Numbered from the stretch's first letter, positions 47,400 to 60,572 are shown. The stretch is 64,000 nucleotides of DNA from Rhytidiadelphus loreus (GCA_947034895.1 OX344763.1:62391093-62455092), one strand, 5' to 3'. The notes: generated by a model from the letters alone, not told the origin. Numbers and translations are program-made.

Positions 47400-48867
47400 G
47401 TAAGTATTTTCAATTTTATTCTGAGCTGTATGTTCATTTCTCAATTTCTGCTATTGCAATTTTTTGTGACTAGCGTAGACAGAGTTAGATGTGAGTGGAA
47501 TTAATGTATTAAGGGATGAAGGAAAAGACCATCATTGCAGTACGTCAAATAAAATAAGGAAGGGAATTAAACTTTATTAAGACAAAGTAGAAATATAATT
47601 TTGAATTATAATTATAATTTTTTTATTATACTTTAATTAGAACTATGGAATGTGTTAGCCTTTCTGTACGAAGTAGTTCAATGTCAAGAACACCGGGCAT
47701 TGGCTTTAATTTTGTTTTTGGACGAAAAGCTCATTACAAGTACCTATCTGTATCTGTAATGGGAACTTAATTAAAGTAGACATGGAATGTGGGGGAAGCA
47801 AGGATTGTTGAGTATTATTAGAATCGTCTTGCACTTCCAAAGTGAAAACTACAAAAAACAGCAATAGATAGGATCGACTTCTGGACGCAAAGTACGAATC
47901 ATGTGAATTGAATGAAGTGAAATGAATTTGTACGTTCCGTATTTTTCAGAAGCCTAGTATCTCTCTAAATTGCAAGGCTGTAGGCCTAAATAAAAAGTGG
48001 AATTCAATTTCATTTGTTTCAAATAAAGAAAAATTCTTCTTATTTATAGTGAATACGTAGTTAGTTGAATGTCATTGCATTTCAGTCACTAAGTATAAGA
48101 GAATGTACTACTCATTTTCCATAGTGTTCTATGCAGGAAAAAAACATTAGAAATTATGGTCATTTCAGTTTGTGGAGTGCACAGTACCATAAGTGGCAGT
48201 GAAGTCATTTTTATTGGAAAGAGAAAGGCACATGTAGTGTTTGGTAATGTTTTCTGTGTATGTCTTCTTTTCATGGAAAACAATGCGATTTACTTGTGGT
48301 TTATGTGCTCGCATGTTTTAACATTTCCAAAATGAAGTTAATTGCGTTTACAGACTTATAGTTTTGAAAGTGTATGTGCAGTCAAGGAATGAGATCCAAT
48401 AAACTTTATAGAATTCAGTTATGAACGTAGATAACTTTGAATTGAGGATGAGAGGAAATGTAATGAAAAAAAGACATTGACGTTTGAAGTCATTGAAGTT
48501 GGCATGAAAACAAATCCCACTGCCAATACCAAAATTTATGGATAGAATGATCTTCATATGACATGGCAAAAAGTTTAAGGATGCATTGTCACAGTACATG
48601 GAGTTTACTTCAAGTCATGCAAGGTGGCTGCTGGAAGGAAAAAAATTGCATTTCCTTAAAAATAAAAAACTTTTTCAAGTTACCCTATTAGAAAGTACTT
48701 GTGCATTCATAATTGTAGTATGTGAAATGATTATAGTACTGAAGCAATGATTGAGTATGTGTTATGTACAGTGTACTGAAGTTACTGCTTTTTAGTGCTT
48801 CGCAATGTTTTGTTACTTTGTTTCAAAAATATGGGACTAATGAAGAAGTTCCTACATTGTGTTGCAG
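47400..48867 (+). other. Element A second intron
   Basis: 1.47 kb of AT-rich sequence between the GTAAGT donor and a GTTGCAG acceptor. No gene or repeat is recognised. The equivalent intron in element B is 358 bp. Confidence 0.6.
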
Positions 48868-49681
48868 GAGATATCAGCAAGTACACGAGGATAGGACAAG
48901 TGCTCGTTTAGAGTTTCGTAGAAGACATCCCACCAGAAACGGAAGGAGAGGGACACCATATCCTGCTGGTTTGGAAGAAATTCCAAGCTTTGCTACTTGG
49001 CTGGAAGAAGAAGTGCAGAAGGAAGTGCAAGAAGGAATCATGATTTCTGAAGACGTGAAGGATTCTTCTAAATTACCATGTCTTGAAGCAAAAAGTTTTA
49101 AAAGCATGTACACGTACAATTATCATTTTCGAGTGAAAAGTGTTGAACAGAGTTCAAAAAGCACATGTGACTCAAGAGTGGTAGCAGTTTTTCGACAACC
49201 ATGTCATTCGGGAAGGCGAGACCAAAATCAAATCACTGCAGAATTGGAATACATTGGCCAAATCTTGGAGATAGTGGAATTGAATTACAGGGGACATTGT
49301 GTAGTCCTTCTTATTTGCGACTGGGTGAAGGCTAATTATAGGGGCCGAAATGCCACTGTAAAAAAGGACGAATGGGGCTTCACAATGGCCAATTTTGGAT
49401 CACTAGTCCTTTTTGACTCTCAGGCAGGATCTCATTTGTTAAATTCCTCATTGGTATGCTTCTTCCGCTAGTATTTGCATTTGGATATGTCTCTGCAACT
49501 TCAGCTGGGACTTGAAGGCCCTCAAAATCATTATCTCTGCCCATGAAAAATAGTTGTGGGCAGAGATAATGATTTTGAGGGCCTTCATTGTTCTCTTTTT
49601 TTGACAATGAGTATTCTACATACTCATTGTCCTCCTTTTTTTGACCGTGACGTTGGGGAGTCTTCTGAAGATGAGGATTAA
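48868..49681 (+). pseudogene. Element A transposase, DUF4216 exon
   Basis: Reads RYQQVHEDRTSARLEFRRRH, then the DUF4216 pattern YIGQILEIVELNYRGHCVVL, CDWVKANYRG and GFTMANFGSLVLF. After about 49430 the frame is lost. A perfect 30-bp inverted repeat (49514-49586) sits inside the region. The likely original end is an acidic tail, DRDVGESSEDED, with TAA at 49679. It is the last exon of the decayed element A transposase. Confidence 0.8.
49514..49586. repeat. Perfect 30-bp inverted repeat
   Basis: Arms 49514-49543 and 49557-49586 are exact reverse complements (starting GAAGGCCCTCAAAATC), with a 13-base loop. It lies in the decayed DUF4216 exon. Confidence 0.95.
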
Positions 49682-52253
49682 CGAAATGTGCTACTATCAC
49701 TAGGAAGACGTATTTTTTTAACTTCAGAGGTCTTCATATGAGATATGCAATCAAACTGAAATTGAATCATATAAATGAAAGGGTAGTACTGGTTAGAATG
49801 GGATGAAAAAATTAGAATTCAATTAGTACGTGTATGTGAAGGAAAAAAAAAATAGTCTACACAGTGCCATGTTAAAAGGGAGTCTTGTATTTTACTTTCA
49901 AAATGATTGGGAGATTTTTAATAATCTCTGTGTACATTGTTGAATAAATTCTGCATTAATGAAGCTGAAGTAAAGGAACATGGCAGAAGTGGATTTGTTC
50001 GAGTACAGCAGGGTTTTGTTGGAAAAAAAAATCTTGCACAAGAATTACCTAAACATCATACTAAAATGTTCTATAACAAATTGGGAGCTACTGTAATGAA
50101 GAATCTGAATATTTATCTTCTTCTCATGTTCTGCAGTCTTCTGTCATAGTTGTATTCTATGTAGTAGTGCATGAATATTTTCTTTTCTTTCTGTGCTTGT
50201 AATAACACTACAAACAGGGTTAGTTAGATGGATGGGGTTGTAGTTATGAACTGTATTGCAGCTACGAATGGAATGTACTAGAGAAGTGTAATAATAAAAA
50301 GTGAAAAAGAGAACAATGAGTATGTAGAATACTGTTTTCAACAAGTTCATTGTACAGAACATGAATCACAGAAGGAAAGTAGTAAGTAATAACTGAAATA
50401 AATATATTAGTTTATTTGTAGTTCAACAATATTGATTTTTGGTGGAAAATGAAGTGCAGAGAATTCATGAAGAAGTACCAGATATGTCATAGATGACTAA
50501 GAGAGTAAATAAAATAGTTCAAAGTCACCTATGTAGAAGTCGATATGTCCCTGAAAAAGTTGTTGTTTTCTGTAAGCACCAAGTAATGACAAAGAAATTA
50601 ATTATTTTCATGAAGGAATGAGAACTGAAAAATATTGACATAATCTTCTTTTGAAAAACATAAAGGTTCAGCTGTTCCGAAAAGTGATGCATGTGTCAAG
50701 ATGTACTACATGCAGTAGGCAAGCAAAATTGTAATGCAACATCAGGAAATTGCTTCAATGAACTAAAATTGATGTGAAATTATCTTCAATGAACTCACTG
50801 TGTACTTCTCATATAATTTTTTTTTGCTTGTAGCCAACTCATTGTATGGGAGATTCCCGGACATTGAATTGTATAATTCTTTTAGACTGTGAAATTGAAT
50901 GTTGACCGTTGAACACTGAATTAGTTGTTTTCTATAATCATGAATTTCAATTTCTCATTGTGAACATGTGTAGGAGATGATGGTTGGGTGTCACAGATTG
51001 TGTCCTTGTGGGTGTTGTTCATTTTTTCCACATGCAATATGTTTTTTTCACTCTTCTTCGAATTTTGTTTGAAAAAGTGTTGGTGGACTATAATGACTTA
51101 GCAGCTACATGAATGGAGCAACGAAAGTCTACAATTACATTTGAATGAGGAAAACCATGTAGAATTCTGTTGTTGTAACATCTTATAGGGAAACAAGTGG
51201 AATTGACCCCTAATAAAAATTCTCAATTTGATTTTAAACTTTCTGGAATGAGTACAAAATTTAGAAGTTGAAATGGCAGATTCCTTTGAAATGGCTATAG
51301 ACCATAAATGTTTATTGTTATTACTTTGTTATAATCTATCCATAAAAAATACAAAGAAGTATTGTATTATTGAGGAATTGCTATATATTAGGAATTGAGC
51401 ATTGTAAGATCTCCTACTTTAAAGGACATACCGTTTTGATATTTGTAGAATACATGTAACAAAGTGATATATTTTTTTCTTGTTTTCTGTGTAGAACAGT
51501 GACTGAATGAGTTCCTGGTGTGCTTTTGACACATGCAAAGAAGACAAGGAATTGAGAAATACTGAAGGATTATTTCATATGTGAAACACAGTGTATGAGG
51601 AGCTTATATTTCAGGAGGACTAGTTCAATTTTTTCCGAGTATAGGGAAGGTTGAATAGCATACCTTACTAGAATTTTTGGATAATATTCATGTAGTAAGT
51701 ACAAAGCAAGGGAAGTAGTGAAGTGAATTAAAATTTGGGAAGTTCAGTGCTTACCATATTTATTTTGAAATAGGGAATTAATGAATTAATGTCATTTCAG
51801 GTCATCACTAATTATTTTTGAAGAATTCCACACATGTCAGATTGTAGTACTTCCAGAGAGTATAGCATACAGAACAGTGCATGTGAGGGTGCTTTGCATT
51901 CATTAAAATATATATTCATAAACTGTCATCATGTGGCAAGTGATTTCAGCATATTTTTATGTCTTTTGAGTTGTGTATATATTCAATTTGCTGTGCAGTG
52001 ACATATACATAAAATCATAAATGAAAATAAGTGTTGAATAGATTGTTTGAGATTGTAATACACATTTTGCATTGTTTGACTTTTGAGAAGATGAATTAAA
52101 GAAAGTAAGGAAATTTTTATTGCAATGTATAGTGTACTCTTCAGTCATGGTACAGCAAGCTAAGATTTTTAAGGTGCATGTTCATCATGGATAGAATACA
52201 GAGGGGCATATGGAAGACCATTATATGTAGTAAGAAACCTAGAACAGAATTGC
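49682..52253. other. AT-rich 3' flank of element A
   Basis: No gene, tandem array or clear terminal repeat. The right end of element A is probably here or beyond, but it could not be matched to a left end. Confidence 0.45.
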
Positions 52254-52330
52254 AACTAGCAATTTTTTTGTACTGTGGGAATCAACAAAAAAATGTTGCG
52301 CTCTTCAAGGAACATTTTTGGATGTACCAC

Positions 52331-53873
52331 CAGGGTTGCTATTCTGTGAGCGTGTGAGCATGAGCTTGTGAGCTTGTGAGCCTGTGAGCATATAATTTTT
52401 TAGAGAATTCATTTCAAAATTTTGGTCAAATTTTATTATTTTTGGTACCTATTATTATGAACCTATTATCGTGGACCTATTACCGTGGTCCCTTGACCAA
52501 CTTTGATTTGCTACTTATTGGACTTTGTTAGATTTTAAGAAGGTAAAAACTGATAATTAAATAGGATTTGCTTGAAATCGGTTAAAGATGTTCTATTAAG
52601 ATTTTGATTTTATAACCACTCCCCTCTTATTTTTGGGTACCTCTTGGTGACGAGAGGAACCCCCTGGAGACTGAAAAAAATGAAAATGAAAATGAAAAAA
52701 AAAAAAACTTTTTTTTTTTTTTTTTTTTTTGTACCCGCGGTTAGGGGTACCTCTCGGCGCCGAGAGGTAACCCAACAACAAGAGGGGAGTGGTTATAATC
52801 TCAATGGAACAACCTCAATCGATTTCAAATGAATTGTAATTAATAGTAATTAATAACCATTTTTTTTTCCTTAAAACCTAGCAAAGTTCAATAACTAGCA
52901 CATCAACTTGAAGATAAGTACTTGATCCTCCTCTCGGCACCGAGAGGTATTAAGCAACAAGAGGGGAGTGATTAACCAAATGACTATCTAATCAAAGATG
53001 GAAGAGTTGGATCTCTAGAAGGTCCTACAAGAGAACAATGGTCAACTAATCAACAATTTGGTATAACTAAGCTCACTCTTTACAAAATAATCCCTATCAA
53101 CCAAATATTGTCTTCTAAAATCATAATAAGTCCAATTACCAACACATCAAGGCAGAAGTATAGGTACCCTCCGTCGGCTTTGAGAGGATCCATGCTACTA
53201 CAAGATAGTGATCAACAAAAATGAAATTTGGTGCAGCCAAGCTTTTTCCAAATATATTCAATTCCAATTAACAATCTTTCTTTTCTAAAATCTAAACAAG
53301 TTCATTGACTTGTATATCCACAAAGAAGTGTTGGTACCTTTTCATTGACCATGAGAAGATCTATGATGCTACAAGACAATGATCAACCAAAATAAAATTT
53401 ACTATGACAAAGATCATTAGATATAAAAATAATTCCTATTAACAATTTAAAAAAAAATCTAAACAAATCCAACAATGGCGCATCAAGAGAATATTATTTA
53501 TACCCTCCTATCAGCCCTGTAAAGATCCACATTGCTATAGAACAATGATCAATCAATATTCTATACAAATTTATTTCCATCTCCATTCATCTTTCATATC
53601 AATTAAGTTCATCATTTTCATAATGTATACTTCTAATATTTTAGACAACATTGGAAATTATAATTTTCATCTAAATTCTACATAACCACGGTAATAGGTC
53701 CATGGTAATAGATCTATAGTAATAGGTGCAAAATTTTACTAGAAATAGTAAAATTTGACTAAATTTGACTAAATTTTCTAAATGGAATCTATTTTTAGAA
53801 ATGTTATTAAGTTTTTTAGTACTTCTACAAATTTTTGAACTCAATGCTCACATGCTCACAGAATAGCACCGCT
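52331..53873. mobile_element. Element F: Mutator-like non-autonomous element inside E
   Basis: The 11-bp direct repeat GGATGTACCAC lies at 52320-52330 and 53874-53884. Between them are inverted ends sharing TGCTATTCTGTGAGC, then weaker homology for about 180 bp, including CCTATTACCGTGG near 52482 and CCACGGTAATAGG near 53687. Long inverted ends and a 9-11-bp duplication suit the Mutator superfamily. No transposase is present. Confidence 0.68.
52611..53565. repeat. Hairpin and degenerate ~180-bp repeats inside element F
   Basis: 52611-52797 is a hairpin: TATAACCACTCCCCTCTT opens it and its exact complement closes it, around CTCTCGGCGCCGAGAG and poly-A/poly-T runs. Further right, degraded units with CCTCTCGGCACCGAGAGG-like cores followed by a TGATCAACCAAA-type phrase recur near 52930, 53165, 53335 and 53508. 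Confidence 0.65.
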
Positions 53874-53970
53874 GGATGTACCACGAATATGTGAAAACGG
53901 ACAATGCAGTGTCGAAATCAGCAACTTTGTGTTATTTTTTTGTTGATTCGGACGCGATTTTCTACTAGTG

Positions 53971-54365
53971 TTCAGGTTTACAAAACCACCTATTTAATAA
54001 ATTCCAGAGGTGTATATTGCATAGTCCTGCGCAGTGTTTTTCTTATAATCTAGCCTTCATTTTCTACATAGAGTTCTTCCTCAATGAAGAATGCATTTTC
54101 AAATTTTGTTGTATAAGTCATATAAATACTATTGTGGCAAAAGTGGCAATATGAGTAAAAGTGCCATTGGTCCCTTTCGCAACTCTGCAGTCATCAGTCA
54201 CTACAAAGGCTGCTTGTTCTACCAATTGATCTTCCAAGACTGCCAAGAAGAGAGAGATTGGACCTTCTCCCAAACCTATAGTACATCTTCAACCATCTGA
54301 CCTTCCTAAACCGATTAAAGAGAAATTTTCTTTTTGGACATGGGGTTCATGTTGGACCTTCTACA
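53971..54365. other. Spacer without recognised feature
   Basis: About 400 bp. A short open frame near 54091-54300 has no recognisable domain. Confidence 0.4.
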
Positions 54366-54541
54366 CACTAGAAGAAAACTATGTCGCAGTCAACAAAACC
54401 ACATCAGATTGGTTTTGTTGACTGCGTTGTTGAAAACGCAGAAAAATGTAGATTTTGTGTTTTCACTGCGTTTTCAACAACGCAATCAACAAAACCAATC
54501 TAATGTGGTTTTGTTAATTGCGACATAGTTTTCTTCTAGTG
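54366..54541. mobile_element. 176-bp CACTA miniature element (hairpin MITE)
   Basis: Starts CACTAGAAGAAAACTATGTC and ends with its complement, TTTTCTTCTAGTG. The flanking triplet ACA is duplicated (54363-54365 and 54542-54544). Almost the whole element is one palindrome with arms of about 75 bp around a TGTAGATTTTGTG centre. Confidence 0.92.
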
Positions 54542-54839
54542 ACAGCGTGCTATTCATGACCATGGTGTACGCTTTTCTTCACAGAGGCAATCTCTGTCAT
54601 TTACTTTGTATTCTCCCTAGCGTCACTTATACATGTTTTGAATCTCGTTAGAAGACCCTACATTGATTCTTAGTGGGTCTTGCAATTTGAAAAGCAGATG
54701 ATTCTATTTTGCTACAGTTCTGAACTGATTATAATAAAGAGGGTCTTGTTGAATCATATGTACAATTCTTGACCATGTGGAGGTAGAAGAAAGTCAATTC
54801 TTTGAGAAAGTCAATTCTTTCTACCCTAAACCATTTTAT

Positions 54840-55165
54840 ACATCCATTTCATGCATCCAATATCATCCATTATTTTCATCCACTTTCACGAGTTACATCC
54901 ATTTTTTTCATCCACTTTCATCATTTACATTCATCCATTTTTTTCATCCACTTTCATCATCTACATTCATCCATTATTTTCATCCACTTTCACGAGTTAC
55001 ATCCATTTTTTTCATCCACTTTCATCATTTACATTCATCCATTTTTTTCATCCACTTTCATCATCTACATTCATCCATTATTTTCATCCACTTTCACGAG
55101 TTACATTCATTTTTTTCATCCACTTTCATCATCTACATTCATCCATTTTTTTCATCCACTTTCAT
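54840..55165. repeat. Pyrimidine-rich tandem array (TTTCATCCA family)
   Basis: About 35-bp units such as TTTTCATCCACTTTCATCAT are arranged in a higher-order period of about 104 bp. CACGAGTTAC recurs at 54888, 54991 and 55096. Three frames stay open only because of the repeat, so no protein is called. Confidence 0.85.
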
Positions 55166-55268
55166 CCGTTTATTTAAACTTTGTGCATCCATTTTCTTAA
55201 GTACTTTCATCCATTTATCTTCAACCAATACCCATAAAATTTGCCTTAAATCTCATCCATTTTATTGA

Positions 55269-57836
55269 CCCTTCCAAGTATTCCTTTTTTAACTTTCATA
55301 GATTTTTTCCTAAGCTTCCGTTTAAATTATCATCCATTTTTTTCAATTTATTTGATCAAAAATTTCAAAATTGTCCCTTCCCGCTCACCAATCCCCGCTC
55401 TCCGCTCACCGCTCACCGTTCATATACCAGCATTTCCTAGTAGGAATTTCCATTCTGCTATTATTAATGCAAAGTCAAAAGTGTAAACTTGCACTTAGCT
55501 TTAGAGGACTTCTTAGAAGTTTTCCAAAAAGTTTAATATTTTTCTAGATTGCAGAAGATGACTCTGTGGGAAGTCAACTGTATTTATCGGCATTACACAA
55601 TTCAGAAGTTTTCATAAACAAAACATTGACGTCCACACAAACCACGATGTATTGGACAAATACATCATATTCAAAAGTGGAACTTTGACTAATCCTAAAC
55701 ACAGACCATGGCGTACTAGACAAATACATCGAACTTAAAAATGAAATACTAATGTCCATAGTGTAAAAGACGCCATGATGCGGCATTCATGTGTCTATTC
55801 TTCTTGTGTACATTTCCACATTGAGGAGCACGGAAACACTGACATTAAAGTCCCTTTGAGAACTCCCTTCATTACCACTTCCAACATATTCTAAGTCCTT
55901 GTTGTCTCTCTTGTCCAGTCCCTTCCTGGAACTCTCCCACATCATGCTGCAACAATATGTCTCCTTTGAACTAACTCTTGCCAATGTGAACCAATTTCTG
56001 AAACCCACATACTCACCTTAGAGAAACACTAGCTAGTAGTATAAGTAAAAGTTCGGGTACTCCTCATTGCAGCCAATGAACCAGAATGAAGTTAGTGCCA
56101 TTCTACTCAGCCCTAGGATATGAGAATGGGAAGGCAAGATGAGAAGAAACAAGTTGGAAAACAAGGAAGACGTGAAGAATATTGGCTAGTTGGCTAAATG
56201 GTTGCTTAATTCATGGCAATAAGGAAAAGAACTGAAGAACACTAGTGCTCACCTAAACCATCCTTTTGCTCGTTATTAGGAGGTAATGATGTTCTTACTT
56301 CACGGTGATGGTTTAGGCAACGGGTGAAGAGTTGCAGTCCAATTGCTACTAGTAGCATCCTAAACTCTAAGGCCTACTCTGCAACTACAAACAAGATAGA
56401 CTCCTTTTTGCCAAATTTCCGCCACTTATAGATGACAACTTCCTATTGTCTTTATGTTGTTCAAAAGAGGAGTTCTTGTGCAATGAAACATACACATTGA
56501 CAACGAAGTACTAAACCAAAAAAATTATATTGTAGTCAACAAAGCAAATGCAGAAGAGCATCTCAAAACGCATGAAACCCAAACCTACTGTTGCCTGAAC
56601 CCACTTGAAGCATTATACGAGCCAAGTTCGCAAGCATGAATTCCTTAAAACTAATAAGTGTACAGAAATAGAGCATGCAACCGGCTTGACTAGTATATTG
56701 TTTAGTCAACATTGTAAATATTATGATGCTAAGCAAAGAAAATTGATGTTTTAATATCATTTGTACTTGAGTTGGTTTGATGTACTACTAAGCCCTACTC
56801 ATTAAAAATTAATGAAAGAAATGATGTGGGCCTAGCCCCTCATACTATGTAGGTTTTTTATGTGGCATAGGTGAACACCATTAGATGAAATTTTACTTCA
56901 TTGGAGGGCTACGGGTTCCTTGTAGTTCCCAAACTACAAGAATACAGTCACACAACTTGTTGACATGGCTAAGAGATTGCCACATCAATAAATAATTTAA
57001 AAAAAAAAATTAATATTAAATTTTTTATTATTATTTTTAAAAATTTAAAAATTTCTTTTAAATGATATTTTTTTCTAAACAGTAGTGGCTAATTCCCAAC
57101 AATAGGAACCAACTTGAAACAACACTTCCAAAAGGATGAATCCCATCTAATGCCTAAACTACAAAAACACCCTAAACCAATAAATTTATTTGCTAGATTA
57201 ACCTATAGAGGAATTCATCCTTTTAGTTTAGTTTAGTTTTCTCGTGGCTTTTTAGTGCCACATTGTGCCAACAAAATATAATGTAGTTGCAAAATAGGAT
57301 AGAATCCTTCATCATTTTGCCAAATCACTTTGAATTTAAAAATAAATCTTCAGTGAAAATAGAAGTACAGACATTTAATATGTACAATTTCAATATTTTC
57401 AGTCTAATATGTGGATGATTGTTAGAGTTTGGAGTATTACTCAAACATCAGCTTCAAACTACTTTGGCACTTCTAAAGAAATGCCTATGTTAAGTTCCTT
57501 CATGCAAAATGGTGAAACATTGTCTCAAAGTTGAATATAGCCTTTCAAAACCGAATCAAATAACAATCATTTATTTATAGTAATGCAAATAGCATGATCG
57601 TATATTAGTATGAGGAATCTGACTTTATTTCGGCCAAGACTATCACCATCTCATAATTTCTATTTTAAAAATGGAACATAAATAATTGAAAATAGTCGCA
57701 AAATGCAAACTTGCTTATACATTTGTGAAGAGGTCCAACTTGCAATCGCAATAAGTGTGACCAAATTACAGTAGCTTTCTTTTATGTTTACATCCATTGT
57801 CATAATTGATGAAGCAGACTAAGTGTTGGTAAAAAA
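55269..57836. other. Intergenic, no gene recognised
   Basis: AT-rich with short open frames lacking domains. A T/A-rich tract lies at 56998-57060, and a weak internal duplication (ACAAATACATC phrases) near 55655 and 55718. Confidence 0.45.
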
Positions 57837-58340
57837 TTTTGGGTCTCAGGGTTTCACTAGCTCCTAGTTATTTATATAATTTTTTGGCTTGGGTGTGATT
57901 GCACATGCAAGGATTCATTTTGATACATAAATTTTTTTTTAGTTTGGGAGTGCACTTGAATCCTAAAATTGAATGACAAATTTTTGGCTTTGATGTGCTT
58001 TGACCCACAAAGATTCATTTTGATACATAATTTTTTTTTCCAATTTGGGAATGCATTTGAACTCTAGAACTATAATGACAAGTTCTTGGGTCTTAGGGTC
58101 TCAGGGTCTAACTAGCATCTAATCATTTATATATTTTTTTGGGCTTGGGTAGGCTTGTACACACAAGGATTCATTTTTATATATTTTTTTTTCCAATTTA
58201 AGAGTATAGCAACACTCTTGAACTGAATGACAAGTTTTTGGATCTCAAGATTTCAACAACACCTAGTCATTTATATATTTTTTTGGCTTGGGTGTGCAAA
58301 TTCACCCAATGATATATTTTGATACATTTTTTGTAAGTTC
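57837..58340. repeat. Degenerate tandem repeat, three to four units
   Basis: Units share TTTTTGGCTTGGGTGTG, AAGGATTCATTTTGATACAT, a T-run, CAATTTGGGA and GAATGACAAGTTTTTGG. Spacing varies from about 110 to 150 bp. No coding role is seen. Confidence 0.7.
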
Positions 58341-60557
58341 AACAATCCACCTCAACTTGTGTCTGAAATTAGTTGTAAAAATGTAAATCTTAAATTAGTT
58401 GCAACAATTTATGAAATGTATGAATACTTGTAAGGGGCATAGTAGAAGCACAATAGTGTTTTGTACTGAGGTTATGGTGTTCCTTTTCACTGTCATGCGT
58501 ATAATCTTGTTTTTCTCACGTGCAATGTTCTGTTTCAATTAGAATGTCACATATACATAGAACCCTTTCGTAAACCATGATGTTGCCTTAAACCCTAATC
58601 TTGAATTAGAAAAAATATAGTTGCCTAAAACATAGCAAAAACCCATAGAACACTATGGAACACTAGCCCGTGCATGGGTTGACATAGGACATGGGCCGCA
58701 AAATCATTTCTATGTATGAGCTGGACCAGAAACATTGGAGCTCTGAAAGTTACCGTGACTGGTTGGAGGTAAAAGAAACACTGTTGTCTGGTCAGCAATA
58801 AAAGAAAACCACACAAAACACAACATTGAAGAACGGCTTGAAGAGGGCAGGTGGGGTCAAATTATTAAATGGCTACACTACAAGGGGTGAGAAAATAGTG
58901 ATTTCCGGTTCTGCTTGGTGGGGTGGCAGAACTCAACTTGGTGGTGTCGGGCACGGTTAGGCATGTTGTAGCTTGCGTTTAACCCTACGAAAGTTATTAC
59001 AAGTGATTTTGTAGCAAGTAGTTCAAGAATTCTTGTAGTTTGCAACTTGGTCGCAATTTCTTACCCGTTTGGCTCTAGCATGCACTTCTGTAAGCTAACA
59101 TCTAAAATTCATCTACTGCAGCAGGACTTGGCCGGGTGTGGCTAAAGCACAATGGGCATAGGGGAGGGAGCACATTGGAAACCCTAAACCTATGCCAACA
59201 AGCTAGCCACTCACAGCCCACCATGTGTCTTGGGATGACGGGTGGCGGGGCAGCAAGATGGCATGTGTGTTGGGTGACAGACTCTTAATTTATGCCAACC
59301 TCTCAAAAGTAGGGTGATCTCTCTGGCCTCTGATATTGGGGGTACAAGGGTCAGTGTGTGGAGGGGAGGCAGGGTCAATGAACGACTTTTCATTTATGCA
59401 GTGCCGATGGAAGCTGCACGGTTTTCCTCCGTTCCTCATCGTCCTTGTAATTGTTCTTCCGGTGGATTGGCGACACTCGTGCTTCTTCCTTGTCATCGGT
59501 TACTGCGGAGTCTTGGTTGCGTCTACGGGGTTCGTCTCTTGGTGCCCCAGTTTTTTGTTTCATGTTTTACTTCATCCGTTGCTTGTTATTGAGTAAGGAA
59601 GATGAGGCTATTGTTGCTCGGAGCTTTTGGGAACGTGAGGGGCACGCCTTTTGTGTGGAGGTGGGTTGGGGGGGTGGGGTTGTATCTCAGATCTTATCAT
59701 TGAGAGCTGTGCAAGATCGGATGTTGGGTATTTTAGCTCCGTTCGCCTTGGTTGTAGGTGTTGGTACCTTGTTTGTGGAAAGTGATAACAACAGGGTGTA
59801 ATGGAATTCGGAGTTCCGGGGGGAAATCGTTTGTCCGATAGTGGTTCGTGAGGGCATGTCGGTTGGTTTCGTTCGCTTATGGGGAAAAGAAGTGACAAGT
59901 TTCTGCCCAACACTATGGTAACCTGCCTTTGATTGTTCCGGAAGTCTGTAAATGTGATATTCATGTTAAGTGACAGTGGTGCTAGTGTAGTGGGTTCTTA
60001 AGTAGGCCTCATTTTGTGTACTTTTAAACACGGTGTAGGAAGTACTTTGTAAGCGCATGTGTACAGTAGGGGTCAATGAAAAATGCTGCTTCGGTTCGAA
60101 AATCATGTATTTGATTCATGCGGTTTTGGAGGTGGAAATTTCTTTCTGTTTTAAGATTTCTGAATTGGGCTCTTGTTGGCCTTGGAATGCTTTAGAATAT
60201 TGAAATAATGAGACGGGATGTAGCACTTGGTAGACAGAAAATTGATATCCTTACCCAAGAATATTGTCGGGGTATGGTCTGGTGGTAGTGGATCTGTGGA
60301 AGGGTTTCGTCTGTCATCTTGGTATGACGGTATTGCAGGGTTTGGAGACATAAACCATTTGTTGGAAATATGTAGGAATTGCATTTTCCGGCAAGAAGTG
60401 GGTGCAAGACAATTATGATCATTTCAAAAAGTGACGTATAGATCCTGCGTAGGTCTAATATAAGCGTCCATGGCTGCAGTAGACAGGCCGGAAAACGGGG
60501 TATTTTCCCGGAAGTGGTACAGTCTGAGTGATACGGAGGAACCAGTATTCGAGATCT
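58341..60557. other. Upstream region of the RBCX gene
   Basis: Composition becomes more balanced from about 58.9 kb. Open frames near 59314-59801 lack family signatures. They probably reflect promoter, leader or spacer sequence of the gene beginning near 60573. Confidence 0.4.
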
Positions 60558-60572
60558 ATGGTTGGAGCCAGC

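Larger units (their letters stand above)
52254..53970. mobile_element. Element E: degraded non-autonomous CACTA element
   Basis: The right end is TTTTCTACTAGTG at 53970, preceded by GTTGATTCGGACGCG. The left end is a worn AACTAGCA at about 52254, followed by GGAATCAACAAAAAAATG. These inner segments match in inverted orientation (GAATCAACAAAAAAAT). The flanking triplets TGC and TTC agree at only two of three bases. Its ends resemble those of element D. Nearly all of its interior is the Mutator-like element F. Confidence 0.6.

Noticed and set aside
54777..55268. Protein-coding gene rich in His, Phe and Ser
   Set aside because: Three overlapping frames on the same strand stay open because of the short tandem repeat. 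There is no start context, splice signals or domain.
58625..60422. Additional host genes on either strand upstream of RBCX
   Set aside because: Frames of 60-120 codons overlap one another on both strands and show no domain, and no splice model joins them.
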